A stretch of 64,000 nucleotides of DNA from positions 2,976,001 through 3,040,000 of the forward strand of contig CM060200.1 in the NCBI GenBank assembly GCA_030562195.1, written 5' to 3'. The notes under the pieces were generated by a model, which had not been told where the DNA came from, did not search any database, and saw nothing but the letters and a program-made list of their open reading frames with translations. Source of the DNA: Nipponacmea schrenckii (taxonomy: Eukaryota > Mollusca > Gastropoda > Lottiidae). Every line of letters begins with the position of its first letter. The first letter of the stretch is position 1. Shown one piece after another: positions 37,130 to 47,570 of this stretch. The position numbers and the translations under genes were made by a program.

Positions 37130-37220
37130 ATAAACTCTTTATTTTACATGGGTCAGAATTAGGCCCAATACACAAGGACATGGTCCTGTCTCACATTCAG
37201 CCCATGGGGCAATACATTGG
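37130..37220 (-). mobile_element. Family E retroelement tail
   Basis: AATAAACTCTTTATTTTACA, then TGGGTCAGAATTAGGCCCAA, GGACATGGTCCTGTCTCACA, TTCAGCCCATGGGGCAATAC. Reverse complement of the copy at 54062-54170. Confidence 0.8.
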
Positions 37221-37339
37221 GGAAAAAACACTTGTTGAAACGCGCAGAATAAATAAACTCAGTAAATGTTTATCCATAAAGCTTATTTATTATTATACGA
37301 CCAATTACTAAAAGCCATTATTCAATAATAATAATAGTA

Positions 37340-37610
37340 ATGAAGAGTAATGCCGCTTGGTAATGAAGAGTTATGCCTCTTAGTAATAAAGAGTTATGCC
37401 TCTTGGCAATAAAGAGTTATGCCTCTTAGTAATAAAGAGTTATGTCTCTTAGTAATGAAGAGTTATACCTCTTAGTAATGAAGAGTTATGTCTCTTGGTC
37501 ATTAAGAGATATGCCTCTTGGTGATGAAGAGTTATGCCTCTTAGTAATGAAGAGATATGCCTCTTAGTCATAAACGGTTATGCCTTTTTACTAATAAAGG
37601 GTTACAACAG
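37340..37610. repeat. 23-bp minisatellite
   Basis: About 12 copies of TAATGAAGAGTTATGCCTCT plus TAG. It lies just downstream of the minus-strand gene, in what would be its 3' UTR. Confidence 0.85.
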
Positions 37611-37717
37611 TGTTAGCTGTTGATATAAAATAAGTTGGTTATAAAGAATCCAATATTTTTAAATAATTTCCAATATTTCATCCGTCGCTACATTGTTTTA
37701 TATTAAATAGAAGCTTG

Positions 37718-38257
37718 TCATTTACTAAAATGTTTGCTTTTCTGGAAATGAACACAAGTCTCGACGACAGTTTCTGCAGTTTTAAATTTTACAGGCATAT
37801 TTAGTCTAGTAATTAATGATGACACAGAAGCAAACGATGTTGGTTTGGTGGGTACGTACTTGACATTCTGTCTGTAGGACGGACACAGTTGCGGAGCCCA
37901 AATCGCAAACAGTTTAGGTATGAAATATCTGGGAGTTTTCTGGTAATTATTAGGATCATACGTCATAGAAATTTCTGACGTTTCACACAGCTGAGGTTCT
38001 GACGTAGCACGAGGTGATATAGATTGTGACGTCATCTCACTCTTGTGACGTTTTCTAACAGCATCAATCTTGGAAACAGATGACGATGACGTCATATTAC
38101 TTCTACTTGTTGAAAGAATACTCGTCACTTCCGTTGATGATTCGCCATCTTTATTTGTAATCGTATGAACTTTTCTTGGTTCTAGTTTAAGTCGAGACAA
38201 TTTCTTGGCTGTACGGGGTCGTGTTGATATTCCTACGTGTTTCTTGGTTTCTGTCAT
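37718..38257 (-). CDS. Unrecognised basic Ser/Thr-rich protein, 179 residues, intronless
   Basis: I do not recognise the family. The start is ATG at 38257-38255; an in-frame TAG lies a short way upstream and no good acceptor precedes it, so this looks like the true start of a single-exon gene. The stop is TGA at 37720-37718. Residues 1-35 are Lys/Arg-rich, 40-85 Ser/Thr-rich and likely disordered, and 100-179 more ordered in composition, with aromatic and Pro-rich stretches (YFIPKLFAIWAPQLCPSY). No signal peptide or membrane segment is visible, so a cytosolic or nuclear product is likely. Mixed amino-acid composition and length set it apart from the AT-rich chance frames nearby. The nearest downstream AATAAA on this strand is at 37291-37286, beyond a 23-bp array. 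Confidence 0.55.
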   Translation of the reverse strand: MTETKKHVGISTRPRTAKKLSRLKLEPRKVHTITNKDGESSTEVTSILSTSRSNMTSSSSVSKIDAVRKRHKSEMTSQSISPRATSEPQLCETSEISMTYDPNNYQKTPRYFIPKLFAIWAPQLCPSYRQNVKYVPTKPTSFASVSSLITRLNMPVKFKTAETVVETCVHFQKSKHFSK

Positions 38258-39164
38258 ATTTGGTTTTTTTTTTCTCTCTAGAATGTGACTATTACAAGTT
38301 TCTTGTTCGTTATTTCAGGATCAAAAAAAGACAGCCCATAACATGACTAATTCTGAAATGAAAAAAGAATCACGGTTCGAACATGGATGTTAAAAGCTAT
38401 AGAGAACCGTAGTTGTCTATGGATTAGGAAAGAATCTATGTTATAGATCACTCATTCAAAAACCTACCTTACATTTTACTTCTTGTTTTACTGTACGTTG
38501 TTGGCCTTTTCAAGACAGCTCAAATCAGAAAATTTGAGAAAATGAAATTGTTCACCTTATTTTTTAATACAAATGCAGCAATACAGTATATTAAAATGAA
38601 ATAAAATTTGATGTCCTTTACTAGTCTTCTCGCTAAACAGAACCAAATGAAATGAAATGGAGTTTTACGTCCTACTCTTCTTTGCCTTATGGGCTAATGA
38701 AGCCGGGACATACACAAAATTTGAGAAAATGGAATTGTACATCTATTATCTACATACTATAGATTATAGCACTAAGAAATTTGATGTCCTATTGTTCTAC
38801 TCGTTAGACACAACCATAAAGAAATTATAAAATATAGTTTTATATGCCACTTAGTCCGTATAGTATATATGGATTTCCTATTGTAAGACAATCGATGTGA
38901 TTGAAACCATTGTATGACTTTAAAATACTCACGAAATCGATGGTATATAAAGCACAAAAACGAAACAAGCATTTATGTGTTATAGTTAATCACTTCCAAA
39001 TATCGTACCATCGCAAATTGTTTTGTTTTAAGAGAAATTTTTGAATTATGCACCATTTATAAATTTGTGGATTCATTTTCCGAGTGCAGTTTGGAGTAAT
39101 AATTACACGCTTATGATACATAATTAATTTAGGATAAAAGATAACACATCTATAAAAGTCATCT
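38258..39164. other. Intergenic DNA
   Basis: Upstream region of the minus-strand gene. It holds a truncated reverse family A copy (38645-38706) and otherwise unique AT-rich sequence. Confidence 0.45.
38645..38706 (-). mobile_element. Family A SINE-like element, truncated
   Basis: AATGAAATGAAATGGAG, TTTTACGTCCTACTCTTC, CTTATGGGCTAATGAAG, then unrelated sequence. Confidence 0.7.
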
Positions 39165-39390
39165 CCTTAATAACAAGATACATAACACACTTCTTTAATA
39201 ACAAAGTACATAACGTTTCAACACAAGTAACACGTGTCGTCATCAGATAAAATGGTGAGGTAATAAAACACGAAATATATATATGAACTAAGGCTAATAT
39301 AGAGTTGAGGAGAACAAAAGAAAAAGGCTAGTAAAGGGTGGATCCTTTACTTTAATATCCCATTATAAAGAAGTGTGTTTTATCCCATAA
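39165..39390. mobile_element. Family D element
   Basis: Two tandem CTTAATAACAAGATACATAA-type units, then CGTTTCAACACAAGTAACAC, GTCGTCATCAGATAAAAT. ACACACTTCTTTA near 39186 is inverted as TAAAGAAGTGTGT near 39367, which suggests inverted termini. Confidence 0.65.
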
Positions 39391-39440
39391 TGTTATATAT
39401 GTGGTCTTCGCTTTTAAATGTCTTATGTACAGATCCATAG

Positions 39441-39741
39441 CTGACTGTTTTAAAAGTTTTCTGACCGAAATAGCTTCGACAGAGTTAAAATGTTTAGGAG
39501 ACACTAGTTTGTACAGTCTGTATCAAGAAAAATGGAATTTCCTTTGTTTTTAGAGAGTTTAATTTAAATAATCTTCAAAAGACATCCTTGCCTCTTGCAT
39601 TTAAATGATGTGTTAATATTCCACTGATATATCTGTCACACATCCTGTTATATTCAACATAAATATAGTTATTGGGAGAAAGTACTAAACACACATAATA
39701 GTATGTATTATAATTATTGATGTATTCCTTGAAGCAATAAA

Positions 39742-39779
<38 letters not shown>

Positions 39780-39788
39780 GACTGTTTT
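39441..39788 (+). mobile_element. Young retroposed insertion with target-site duplication and poly(A)
   Basis: A perfect 11-bp direct repeat, CTGACTGTTTT, sits at 39441-39451 and 39778-39788. Between them is a 326-bp insert ending AATAAA (39736-39741), GATTT and an uninterrupted run of 31 A (39747-39777). This is the hallmark of target-primed reverse transcription: a 5'-truncated retrocopy of a polyadenylated RNA, either a LINE tail or the 3' UTR of a cellular mRNA. It shows no coding frame. The intact poly(A) and exact duplication suggest a recent event. Confidence 0.9.
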
Positions 39789-40141
39789 CGTCTTAGAAGC
39801 AATGTTGACGTAAGGGTAAGAGCAGCCCCTTTCTTTGTACCCTCCCACTCTTCTCCTGAACGTTATTAAGATATGGGAAAATGTTTGAACTTACCTGAAC
39901 ACGGTGACCTAAACCTAATATCGTATAATCAGACCAGACAACATTTCCCTACCGTGATCAAATCTACTCTGACAACAACATCAATCATAATGTTGTTTGT
40001 TGTTGTTTGAACGCGTCAGACCAGCTGATTGGCAATGTTCAGGCGGATTATACATACTCTATATAATCCGATTACTTCACTTTCTAAAGCTCACTCGACC
40101 GAATGGTGTGAAAAGCTGGTGGAATTAACGGGAATTATAAT

Positions 40142-40172
40142 TGAAATGAAATGGAGTTTTACGTCCTACACC
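40142..40172 (-). mobile_element. Family A SINE-like tail
   Basis: TGAAATGAAATGGAGTTTTA, CGTCCTACA only. Confidence 0.55.
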
Positions 40173-40671
40173 CGATTAATGCGAATTAAAGAAACTCCTT
40201 AACTTCGATTCATGTTATTAGTATTGTTGATGCACGCCACGATACCTTTGAATATCAAATATTATCCGAGTCGTATACAGTGATTTTCTCACCCAAGAAA
40301 ATACAGTGCAGGCTCAAGAAGCTGCCGAGTTTGTAGCAATAATACGTAAATATGGTTTGAATATTTCAAAGTCTCGACAATGTGTGAAAATTGGATTTAA
40401 GAAGTACAATTAAGAAGTTGTGATGTGATGTTTATGATGAAAAAAAAAAGACAGCATAATGGTCTTGTATATCTAAGTACAGTACAAAAAAGATTAAAAG
40501 AAAATTTCTGTACATTTATTGAATTTTTAATAAACATTATCTCATCAAAAAAAAATGACTTTTCACTGCGCTGCCCTGTGAGTCCGGGAGTAAAAATGGA
40601 AAGGATTGGCAAATTATCCAGTGTACAATTTACACCTCAGAAATATTATTCTATTAAGTGTATTCTAGATC

Positions 40672-40715
40672 AGAAATAAATGGAGTTTTACGCCTTACTG
40701 TGTACCTTATGAATA
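40672..40715 (-). mobile_element. Family A SINE-like tail
   Basis: AATAAATGGAGTTTTACGCC, TTACTGTGTACCTTATGAA. Confidence 0.5.
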
Positions 40716-41931
40716 CCCGGTCAGAATAGTTCGCACTAACCGGAGTCCTAATGAATAACAACCTGACTAATCAATTAGTATTGTATATTAGAGTTAGCCC
40801 TCTTTGGTTATAATGTTATAGTAGATTATAGATCATTACACACCTATATCTAACACACTGCTCAGGTGAAACACGAGACACGAGTAACCACTTCATAATC
40901 TCGTCCACAGACGTGAAGTCGTTCTATGGGGGGGGGGGGGGGTTTTGGGTGTGGCGTAACCTTGACTCTAGTGGTCTAAGCTGTTTAAAAATAGTTGTTT
41001 AAATGGGGCAATTAACGATGGGAAATGAAATAAAGATAGATAAATATTTATTTATTAAAGTCTCACCAGTTATACATAATATATATACAATAATAAACAC
41101 ATAACTAACTGTTATTCTATTAAGAATTATGATAGACGTACTAAAACACATATTATCACACCAGTTTTCGGGTACCTTATTAAGAATCGCAATTTTCGAT
41201 AACAGTATAAAAATTTGAACTTTTACGGGACCAACTTAAGAAGGCACCATATGGGTGTGAAGCAAGGAACGCCATGTGGGTTTTTGAAAGTTCAGGATGA
41301 TATTAGGAAAAGTTGTAAAAGAATTTTGTTCAAAATTTCTGAAAAATTGGATAAAGGTGTCTGTAAGAGAAGGGGGTTTCTGTCCGATCCAATATATACA
41401 TAATGAAAGATGGTATAAGGTGTCTAGTAGAGTAAGCATAGTCTGTCTGGCGCTACCATATGTTAAGAAATCTGGCACAAACCTGGAAGAATATCAATTA
41501 TAGATCAGTAAGTATTTCATAATGATAAGTAGTATCAAGTGTCTCGAATAGTAAGTATACCGTGTATCTATGACACCACTCTCAGGAATATTATGTTCCC
41601 TAAGAATTATTATCGACCTTATTTCATTTTATAAATAAAGTCGTAAATTGCGTGTTGACTGTTGTTGATTGGTTTATGATTTGATTGAATATTGACTGTT
41701 TCTCTCAACTTGGTGACAACTTAATCTATCACACCACGACAGAGGTATAAAATATATATTGATATAGGCGGTAGGCTGTGGTAGAGCCTTCAGAAGTTGG
41801 GGGTGGGGGGGGGGGGGTTAGGATGGTTGATTATGGCCAATTAGACGGAGATGTGTTTTGTGTTAAATTAAGTGTAAAATGAATCATACATACTTAGTTA
41901 TAACAATATTCATATATAGACAGTACAAACA

Positions 41932-42035
41932 AACAAATTAAATGAAGTTTTACGTCCTACTATTCTGCACCTAATAGGTTAATGAAGACTGGAAACGCCA
42001 TGCAGTGTACAATGAGGGAAATTTTGCCAGGACAG
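41932..42035 (-). mobile_element. Family A SINE-like element
   Basis: AATGAAGTTTTACGTCCTAC, GGTTAATGAAGACTGG, AACGCCATGCAGTGTACAAT, CCAGGACAGCAGCATTAG. A further piece with the family A 5' block (ACGTCTAGTCTTTCAGAT) follows near 42147 in opposite orientation, so the locus is rearranged. Confidence 0.7.
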
Positions 42036-42184
42036 CAGCATTAGTTCAGGAGGCCCATTGAGTTAGATGCTTGCATGTTAACCTAAAGTGAACTCTCGGC
42101 CTTTCAGTCCAGTTTCATGCAGGTAAGAGGAGATGAAATGGAAAAACGTCTAGTCTTTCAGATGGGGCACCGAGACAGACTCTG

Positions 42185-42420
42185 TAGAATCCTTATATAA
42201 TCTGATAAATCAAAAATGCCTAATAAAACTGATTAAGCGTTTTATAGTAATTACTTAGTTTTGTGATTGTTCAGGATTTTATAGGGATTCTGTTACTTTA
42301 TAACCTTGTTTTATCATAAATATTTTACTTTGCGACCTAGGCCAGTGCTTTTATGAGACTATGTTCTCATCACCATCTAACACCAGGTAAGATTACTGAT
42401 GAATATATCATACATGAAAC
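42185..42420. mobile_element. Family C foldback MITE, decayed
   Basis: AATCCTTATATAATCTGATA, then AATTACTTAGTTTTGTGA, TTATAGGGATTCTGTTAC, with an unrelated 54-bp-unit relic at 42333-42355 inside. Confidence 0.5.
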
Positions 42421-43239
42421 AATTGTATAATTCTAGAGAGTAAGCATACCTGTTGGAATACTCTACCAATTTAAGAAGTACTCAAATGAAAACGATCAAG
42501 GTGTATGTTAAGCTACCCGTTGTATCTAATGAAAGTCGGATAACCTTAACAGCATACTGTTAATCTACCATATTAAAAGTATATCATAATGAAAAGTGTA
42601 TATTCGTGATAACATAACCCCAATATTAAGAATATATCTATGATCCATTTATATACGCGTGTTATGTAATAAACAATCCGGGACACTCTAACATATCGTT
42701 AAAAAGTATGAATTTTAATTAGTCTTAATTTTGGCGAAAACGGAATTTTGCAGTCTTCACGATACATAATAATCGTCAAATTCTATCGATTTCAAAATAA
42801 CATAGACATCGTTCCAGAAATTGTTTTGTATTATTAGTAGGTTATCATGCGTGAATAAAAACCTAAATTTGATTGTCTCATAACATCTTTTTTTGAATTT
42901 AACTGTAAACCGTAAGTAATCATATATTTGCCTGCTCAACAGGCTTACTTTCGATATCAAAATGGAAGCGGCAAATTCAGTTAAATATTCCATGAGCTTG
43001 CGTCAGGAAAAATTATTTTCCCTTCATTCTGTCAGTGCACGTAATGAATTACAAAGTAGTGTTGTTTATTGTTGCGAGTGAATGAATTTCGAAGGATTGT
43101 ACATTATTATTGGTAAGATTATGACTTCGAGATACACACGGTGTTTTTTTTGGATAATTAATTGATGGGACTGTAAGATTACTTCGACATATCCGGTAAT
43201 TCGACTTATCGAATTTTGAGATAAACATATTTTTTGAAA

Positions 43240-43302
43240 GGGATTCACATATTGACCATTCTTGAGAACGTGAATTTAAGTCCATTCTAAGACGCAGCAT
43301 CA
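43240..43302. mobile_element. Family C terminal fragment
   Basis: TATTGACCATTCTTGAGAAC, GTGAATTTAAGTCCATTCTA, AGACGCAGCATC: the outer end only, as at 44390-44437. Confidence 0.6.
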
Positions 43303-43708
43303 ATTTAAAAAAAAAAACACAATTTTTGTCTAGAAATGCCTCTGCGACTCTGGAATGGACTCTGGACCTTCTGGTAGCTTCAACATAAAAACATTCTCGG
43401 ATTAGAATGTTAAGCTTACTTCGTGTATCCTGATGAAACGGAAACTTAACAGAATATCATTTAACAAACAAGGTGAATTACCATAAATTATCGATCAACT
43501 TGACAAAAGATGTAATATTAATATTCAAATTTTTTCTTTTCGTTTGATTTTTCATTCAATATTTCACTACGACTGCTGAAGACGTTACTGTATTAAACAA
43601 AATACGAGATATTAAAAAAAACAAAAAAACAATAACAATAAAAACAATAGATATTTTAAACTTGTTTATCGAGATTTTAAAGATAATACAGAAATTACAA
43701 ATCCTGAC

Positions 43709-43716
43709 TATAAATA
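43709..43716 (+). promoter_or_regulatory. TATA-like box of the PAN-lectin gene
   Basis: TATAAATA lies 59 bases before the ATG at 43775. If used, transcription would start about 30 bases downstream, leaving a 5' leader of roughly 30-35 nt. Confidence 0.4.
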
Positions 43717-43774
43717 AAGGTAAAGATTGAAGAAGAGAGACATATATTTGAAATAGAACTGAGAAAACAACAGG

Positions 43775-45423
43775 ATGAGGAACGTAGTATCACTAAGATT
43801 GATCTGGCTGTTGACAGGAATGTTGTATGAAGTACCATGCCACAGTGAAGATTGCATGGATTCGGTGTACATGAAAATCCCTTACACAACTAAGCTGATA
43901 AACCATTCCGTTGGTTACCGAGAACAAGTTAGTTCGGCTCACCAATGTCTGGAAATTTGTAGAAACCATGCTACCTGTAAATCTGTAGCGATCGATACAA
44001 GTGTCATGAAGTGCTATTTGTATACCTGCCGAGTTTATGCGGGACTTGAAGGAACGGTCAAGTCGGATATTATTTACTACTGGCTACTACAACGTAAGTT
44101 CCCTAATGCATAATCTAATCTATGAATATACAATTTTAAAGTTAGTCAATAAGAGTATATATTTATCAGTAGATATACCTGCTGCCATAAATAACATAAC
44201 ATAATCCAATAAATTACAAAAAAATCAGGAATTATCCATAAAAATACATGGGATAATTGCAAAACCGTTAATAATTTGATCAAGCATTTATTTACAAAGA
44301 TTACTTAGTTTTGTGAGTTTTCCAGATTTTACAGAGATTCTGTTACATTATAACACTGGGTAAGTTCACTGTTGAATATATTAACATATTGACCATTCTT
44401 GAGAACTAAAATTTATGTTCATGCTAAGACGCAGTATTATTGGTCATAAGAAAAAAAAAATTTTTTGCAGATGAATGTCCATTACATCTGGGATACAGTG
44501 AAGACCCCATCAGTAAAATATGTACCAAGTATAATCCAACAAAGATGACTTGGCCTGGAGCTCAAGCGGAATGTGAGAGAGAAGGGGGGTTGTTGTTCAT
44601 GGTGGACACCCCCGATAGTACCAGGGTGGCCACAGAATACGTTACAAGCGGGGGTCAGTTGGTATTTTTGTAAATATTTGAGGTTAAGGCCATAAACTTG
44701 TATATGAAAATCACACGGCAGGGCAAAGTTAGTTAATATACCATATAAATAGAATACAATGAATGAATTTGTTAATGCAACGTTTCGACTAGGATTCTAT
44801 AGCACATCTTCACAATGTCAAGCTTTTACTAACTTCATCTTATACATCAAGCTATTACCAACTTCGTTTGATATACAAATGTATATGCAATATCAAGCTA
44901 TTATTCCTATGACGGAATTTGATCAAATTGTACGCGAGGGAATGCAACAGATCATAGCGCCGACAAACTGCAAACATTACAAACTTTCTGTCGAGGTCTC
45001 TGATTGGCTACATTCAAATATACAATCCAACCAAATTGCTGCATTTACAAACTACTGAAATTTAAAATAGTAAATCAATGTCGTTGTCCTGGCAATATTT
45101 TGCACACTGCATGACGTTATCAACAGAGAAACAAATGCAGAAAGGTAGGACGTAAAACTCCATTATTATGTTTTTTAGTTCTAAGTCAGTGGACGTTTAT
45201 TGGTTCTAAAAGTAAACTCATCGGCACTTCAGAAAGAGAATGGTTAAATGGTGTTCCAGTCAACAATTCCTTGTTATTCTTCATCGGTTCAGGCGTCGAG
45301 CCAGATTGTATGGCACTGTCAAGTACACCTGGATTATATGTAGTACGTCTGGAGAGTCTGGGGTGTTACCAGACGGCAGGATTCATTTGTCAAGTTCCGA
45401 CAAAACAAAGTTATTTACCCTAA
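43775..45423 (+). CDS. Secreted PAN/apple plus C-type-lectin-like domain protein, 248 residues
   Basis: Exons 43775-44093, 44471-44653 and 45179-45423 (TAA 45421-45423) join in frame at two phase-1 GT-AG introns. Residues 1-24 form a signal peptide (LIWLLTGML core). Residues 27-106 look like a PAN/apple module, with C58, C62, C68, C80 and C85 in the CLEICRNHATC...CYLYTC pattern. Residues 109-240 are a long-form C-type-lectin-like domain: C109/C124, W134...C141, EGGLL, WTFIG (172-176), EWLNGVP (188-194), C211, C230 and GFICQ (235-239). The expected pairs are C141-C238 and C211-C230. The EPN/QPD and WND calcium-sugar residues are absent, so classical calcium-dependent sugar binding is doubtful. 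Likely an extracellular recognition protein. A TATA-like box precedes it and AATAAA follows 140 bases after the stop. Confidence 0.85.
44150..44440. mobile_element. Family C foldback MITE filling intron 1 of the PAN-lectin gene
   Basis: Left half: AGTATATATTTATCAGTAGA, TACCTGCTGCCATAAATAAC. Right half, inverted: GTAAGTTCACTGTTGAATAT, TTGACCATTCTTGAGAACTA, CATGCTAAGACGCAGTAT. It occupies most of the 377-bp intron and ends about 30 bp before the acceptor. Confidence 0.8.
45083..45167 (+). mobile_element. Family A SINE-like element abutting exon 3 of the PAN-lectin gene
   Basis: TTGTCCTGGCAATATTTTGC, ACACTGCATGACGTT, GCAGAAAGGTAGGACG, TAAAACTCCATT, then ATTATGTTTTTTAG, the acceptor of the exon at 45179. 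Confidence 0.75.
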
Positions 45424-45563
45424 AATGGTGGGATTCAAATTGTTTTTATATGTGTTTCTCAATCAATAATAGTAGCGACAATAACACTAAACAATCGAGT
45501 AGTTCAAATGGGTTTGCTGTTATCAAGTTATAGAGTTGGAAGACTTTTTTAATAGTGGTCTGA

Positions 45564-45569
45564 AATAAA
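45564..45569 (+). terminator. Polyadenylation signal of the PAN-lectin gene
   Basis: AATAAA 140 bases after the stop codon, followed by a T-rich stretch. Best candidate for the 3' end. Confidence 0.6.
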
Positions 45570-46284
45570 GATGTTTTACAGTTATTTCCCTTCGTTTGTC
45601 GTGGATGTACAAATTCTGCTGGTGTCTTGTAGCATATCTTCTGGTCTAAGCGCTTTTGACTCCTCAGGTTGAATTTCAGAGTCAACTTGGTTTCTGGAGA
45701 AAATTTCATGTAGATACCTTATAAAATACTTTGATAAACAGAATGAACATGTAATACCATAATTTTATCAAATCCCTGACTGTTACTGCACAATAACACT
45801 ATTAAAATAACCTTACCAATTAAATTTTCATAAACTCAGAAATTCTGAAAGAATGCAATTTGACATTATTGAATCTAACCAAAAATTAGTCAAAAATGGG
45901 CATAAACCCCAGGAATGAATTCATAATTATTTCATAGAACAGACTAAATTCGACTCATAGAATAAAATTTTTATGGTTGATCCATTACTTTAGACTGGTG
46001 TCTTGTAATATTTCTGGTGACACAGTGACTCACTCATAATTTACAAGTTTAGGATACGCGTGTCTTAGATAGCTTATAAGTTATACTGTTCTCAAGAATA
46101 ACATGGTCAATATGAGTATATATTCATCAGTACTATACCTGCTGTTATAAATAACAGTAACACCTTTCAAATCTCAAAACTCCACAAGAAATAGTAATTT
46201 CATTAAATGCATTACTGTCTATTATTAGTTATGACACCAGTAAGTTCACTGATGAATATATACCTATTGATATTCTTGAACTTA
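45570..46284. other. Intergenic DNA with a family C MITE
   Basis: Unique sequence apart from the foldback element at 46085-46284. Confidence 0.45.
46085..46284. mobile_element. Family C foldback MITE
   Basis: TTCTCAAGAATAACATGGTC, AATATGAGTATATATTCATC at the left; AGTAAGTTCACTGATGAATA, TTGATATTCTTGAACTTAAA at the right. A short interior. Confidence 0.7.
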
Positions 46285-46625
46285 AATTTTAAACCTCGTT
46301 CTGTGATATCAGTGTTTAACTTTGTCATCTACCAACAACTACCTAGTCTTGTGTTATATCAGATTACCTTGTCATCTACAAACAACTACCTAGTCTGTGA
46401 TATCAGTTAATAGTGGTTATCTACTGATAATACTATCACTGTTTGTGATATCAGTAACTTGTCATCTACCAACAACTACCTAGTCTGTGATATCAGTTAA
46501 CTTGTCATCTACCAACAACTACCTAGTCTGTGATATCAGTTAACTTGTCATCTACCAACAACTACCTAGTCTGTGATATCAGTGAACTTGTCATCTACCA
46601 ACAACTACCTAGTCTGTGATATCCG
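46285..46625. repeat. About 43-bp minisatellite
   Basis: About seven copies of TTGTCATCTACCAACAACTA, CCTAGTCTGTGATATCAGTT AAC. The last four copies are nearly identical; the first ones are decayed. Confidence 0.85.
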
Positions 46626-46984
46626 ACCTATGGACGACAGGGATTCCTACTTGTTATAATCTAATTTGCCACAGCGTATTGTTTAAAATTATCACTCCTT
46701 TATATACATTTATAGATTTATTTTTAATTTTTTTTATAAATTAATGAAATAATGTAACAAGATCTGAGTTTTAATCAGATAATTTTCTGTCTTAATATTT
46801 TTTTTTATTTTCACTGCATATTTTATAGTGAGACTACAAAAAGTGTTCACCGTAGCAGATATTATAAGCAGTCAAGCAGGAATATAAATAATTAAAACAA
46901 TCCCACTGCTGAAATACGATACATGCTGCCAACGCTTATCCATTCCCTGATTGCACAATCATATATTTGTTCAAAACATCGTTA
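46626..46984. other. Unique intergenic DNA
   Basis: Nothing supported between the 43-bp and 24-bp arrays. Confidence 0.4.
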
Positions 46985-47570
46985 ATGTATGGTGATGTTT
47001 AAAGCAAATGTATGAAATTCTAAACAAATGTATGACGCTGCTTTAAGCAAATGTATAACGCTGTTTTGAACAAATATAAGACGCTGTTTTGAACAGTTGT
47101 ATGACGTCGTTGTGAACATGTGTATGATGTTGTTTTGAACAAATATATGACGCTGTTCTGAACAAAAGTATGACGTCGTTTTGTAGAAATTAATGACGTC
47201 GTTTTGAAATTAATGACGCTGCTTTGAATAAATGTATGACGTAGTTTTAATCAAACGTATGATGCTGCTTTGAACAAATGTATCGCGCCTTTTTAGCAAA
47301 TGTATGGCGCTGTTTTGAACAAATGTATGACGCTGTTTTGAACAAATGTATGACGCTGTTTTGAACAAATGTATGACGCTGTTTTGAACAAATGTATGAC
47401 ACTGTTTTGAACAAATGTATAATATTCTGAATAAGTGTATGACAATATGTAAGAAAAGAAATGCATGGCGCTGTTTTGAACAAATGTGCAATATTCTGTA
47501 CAAATGTATGACAATGTTTTGAACAAATTCATGGCGCTGTTTTGAACGCATGTATGGCACTGTTTAAGAC
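46985..47570. repeat. 24-bp minisatellite
   Basis: About 23 copies of TTTTGAACAAATGTATGACG, CTGT. The minus strand stays open in all three frames for parts of the array (Cys/His/Gln-rich). This is a repeat artefact. Confidence 0.85.

Larger units (their letters stand above)
39789..43700. other. Repeat-bearing intergenic DNA
   Basis: Contains family A fragments (40142-40172, 40672-40715, 41932-42035), family C relics (42185-42420, 43240-43302), G runs near 40928-40943 and 41800-41818, and a relic of the 54-bp unit near 42333-42355. No gene supported. Confidence 0.45.

Noticed and set aside
44759..45058. 99-codon frame inside intron 2 of the PAN-lectin gene
   Set aside because: Lies between well-supported splice sites, contains a local repeat (ATCAAGCTATTACCAACTTC-like), and has no recognisable domain.
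46985..47570. Three overlapping minus-strand frames rich in Cys, His and Gln
   Set aside because: Produced by the 24-bp array. All frames look alike and none has a start context or splice partners.
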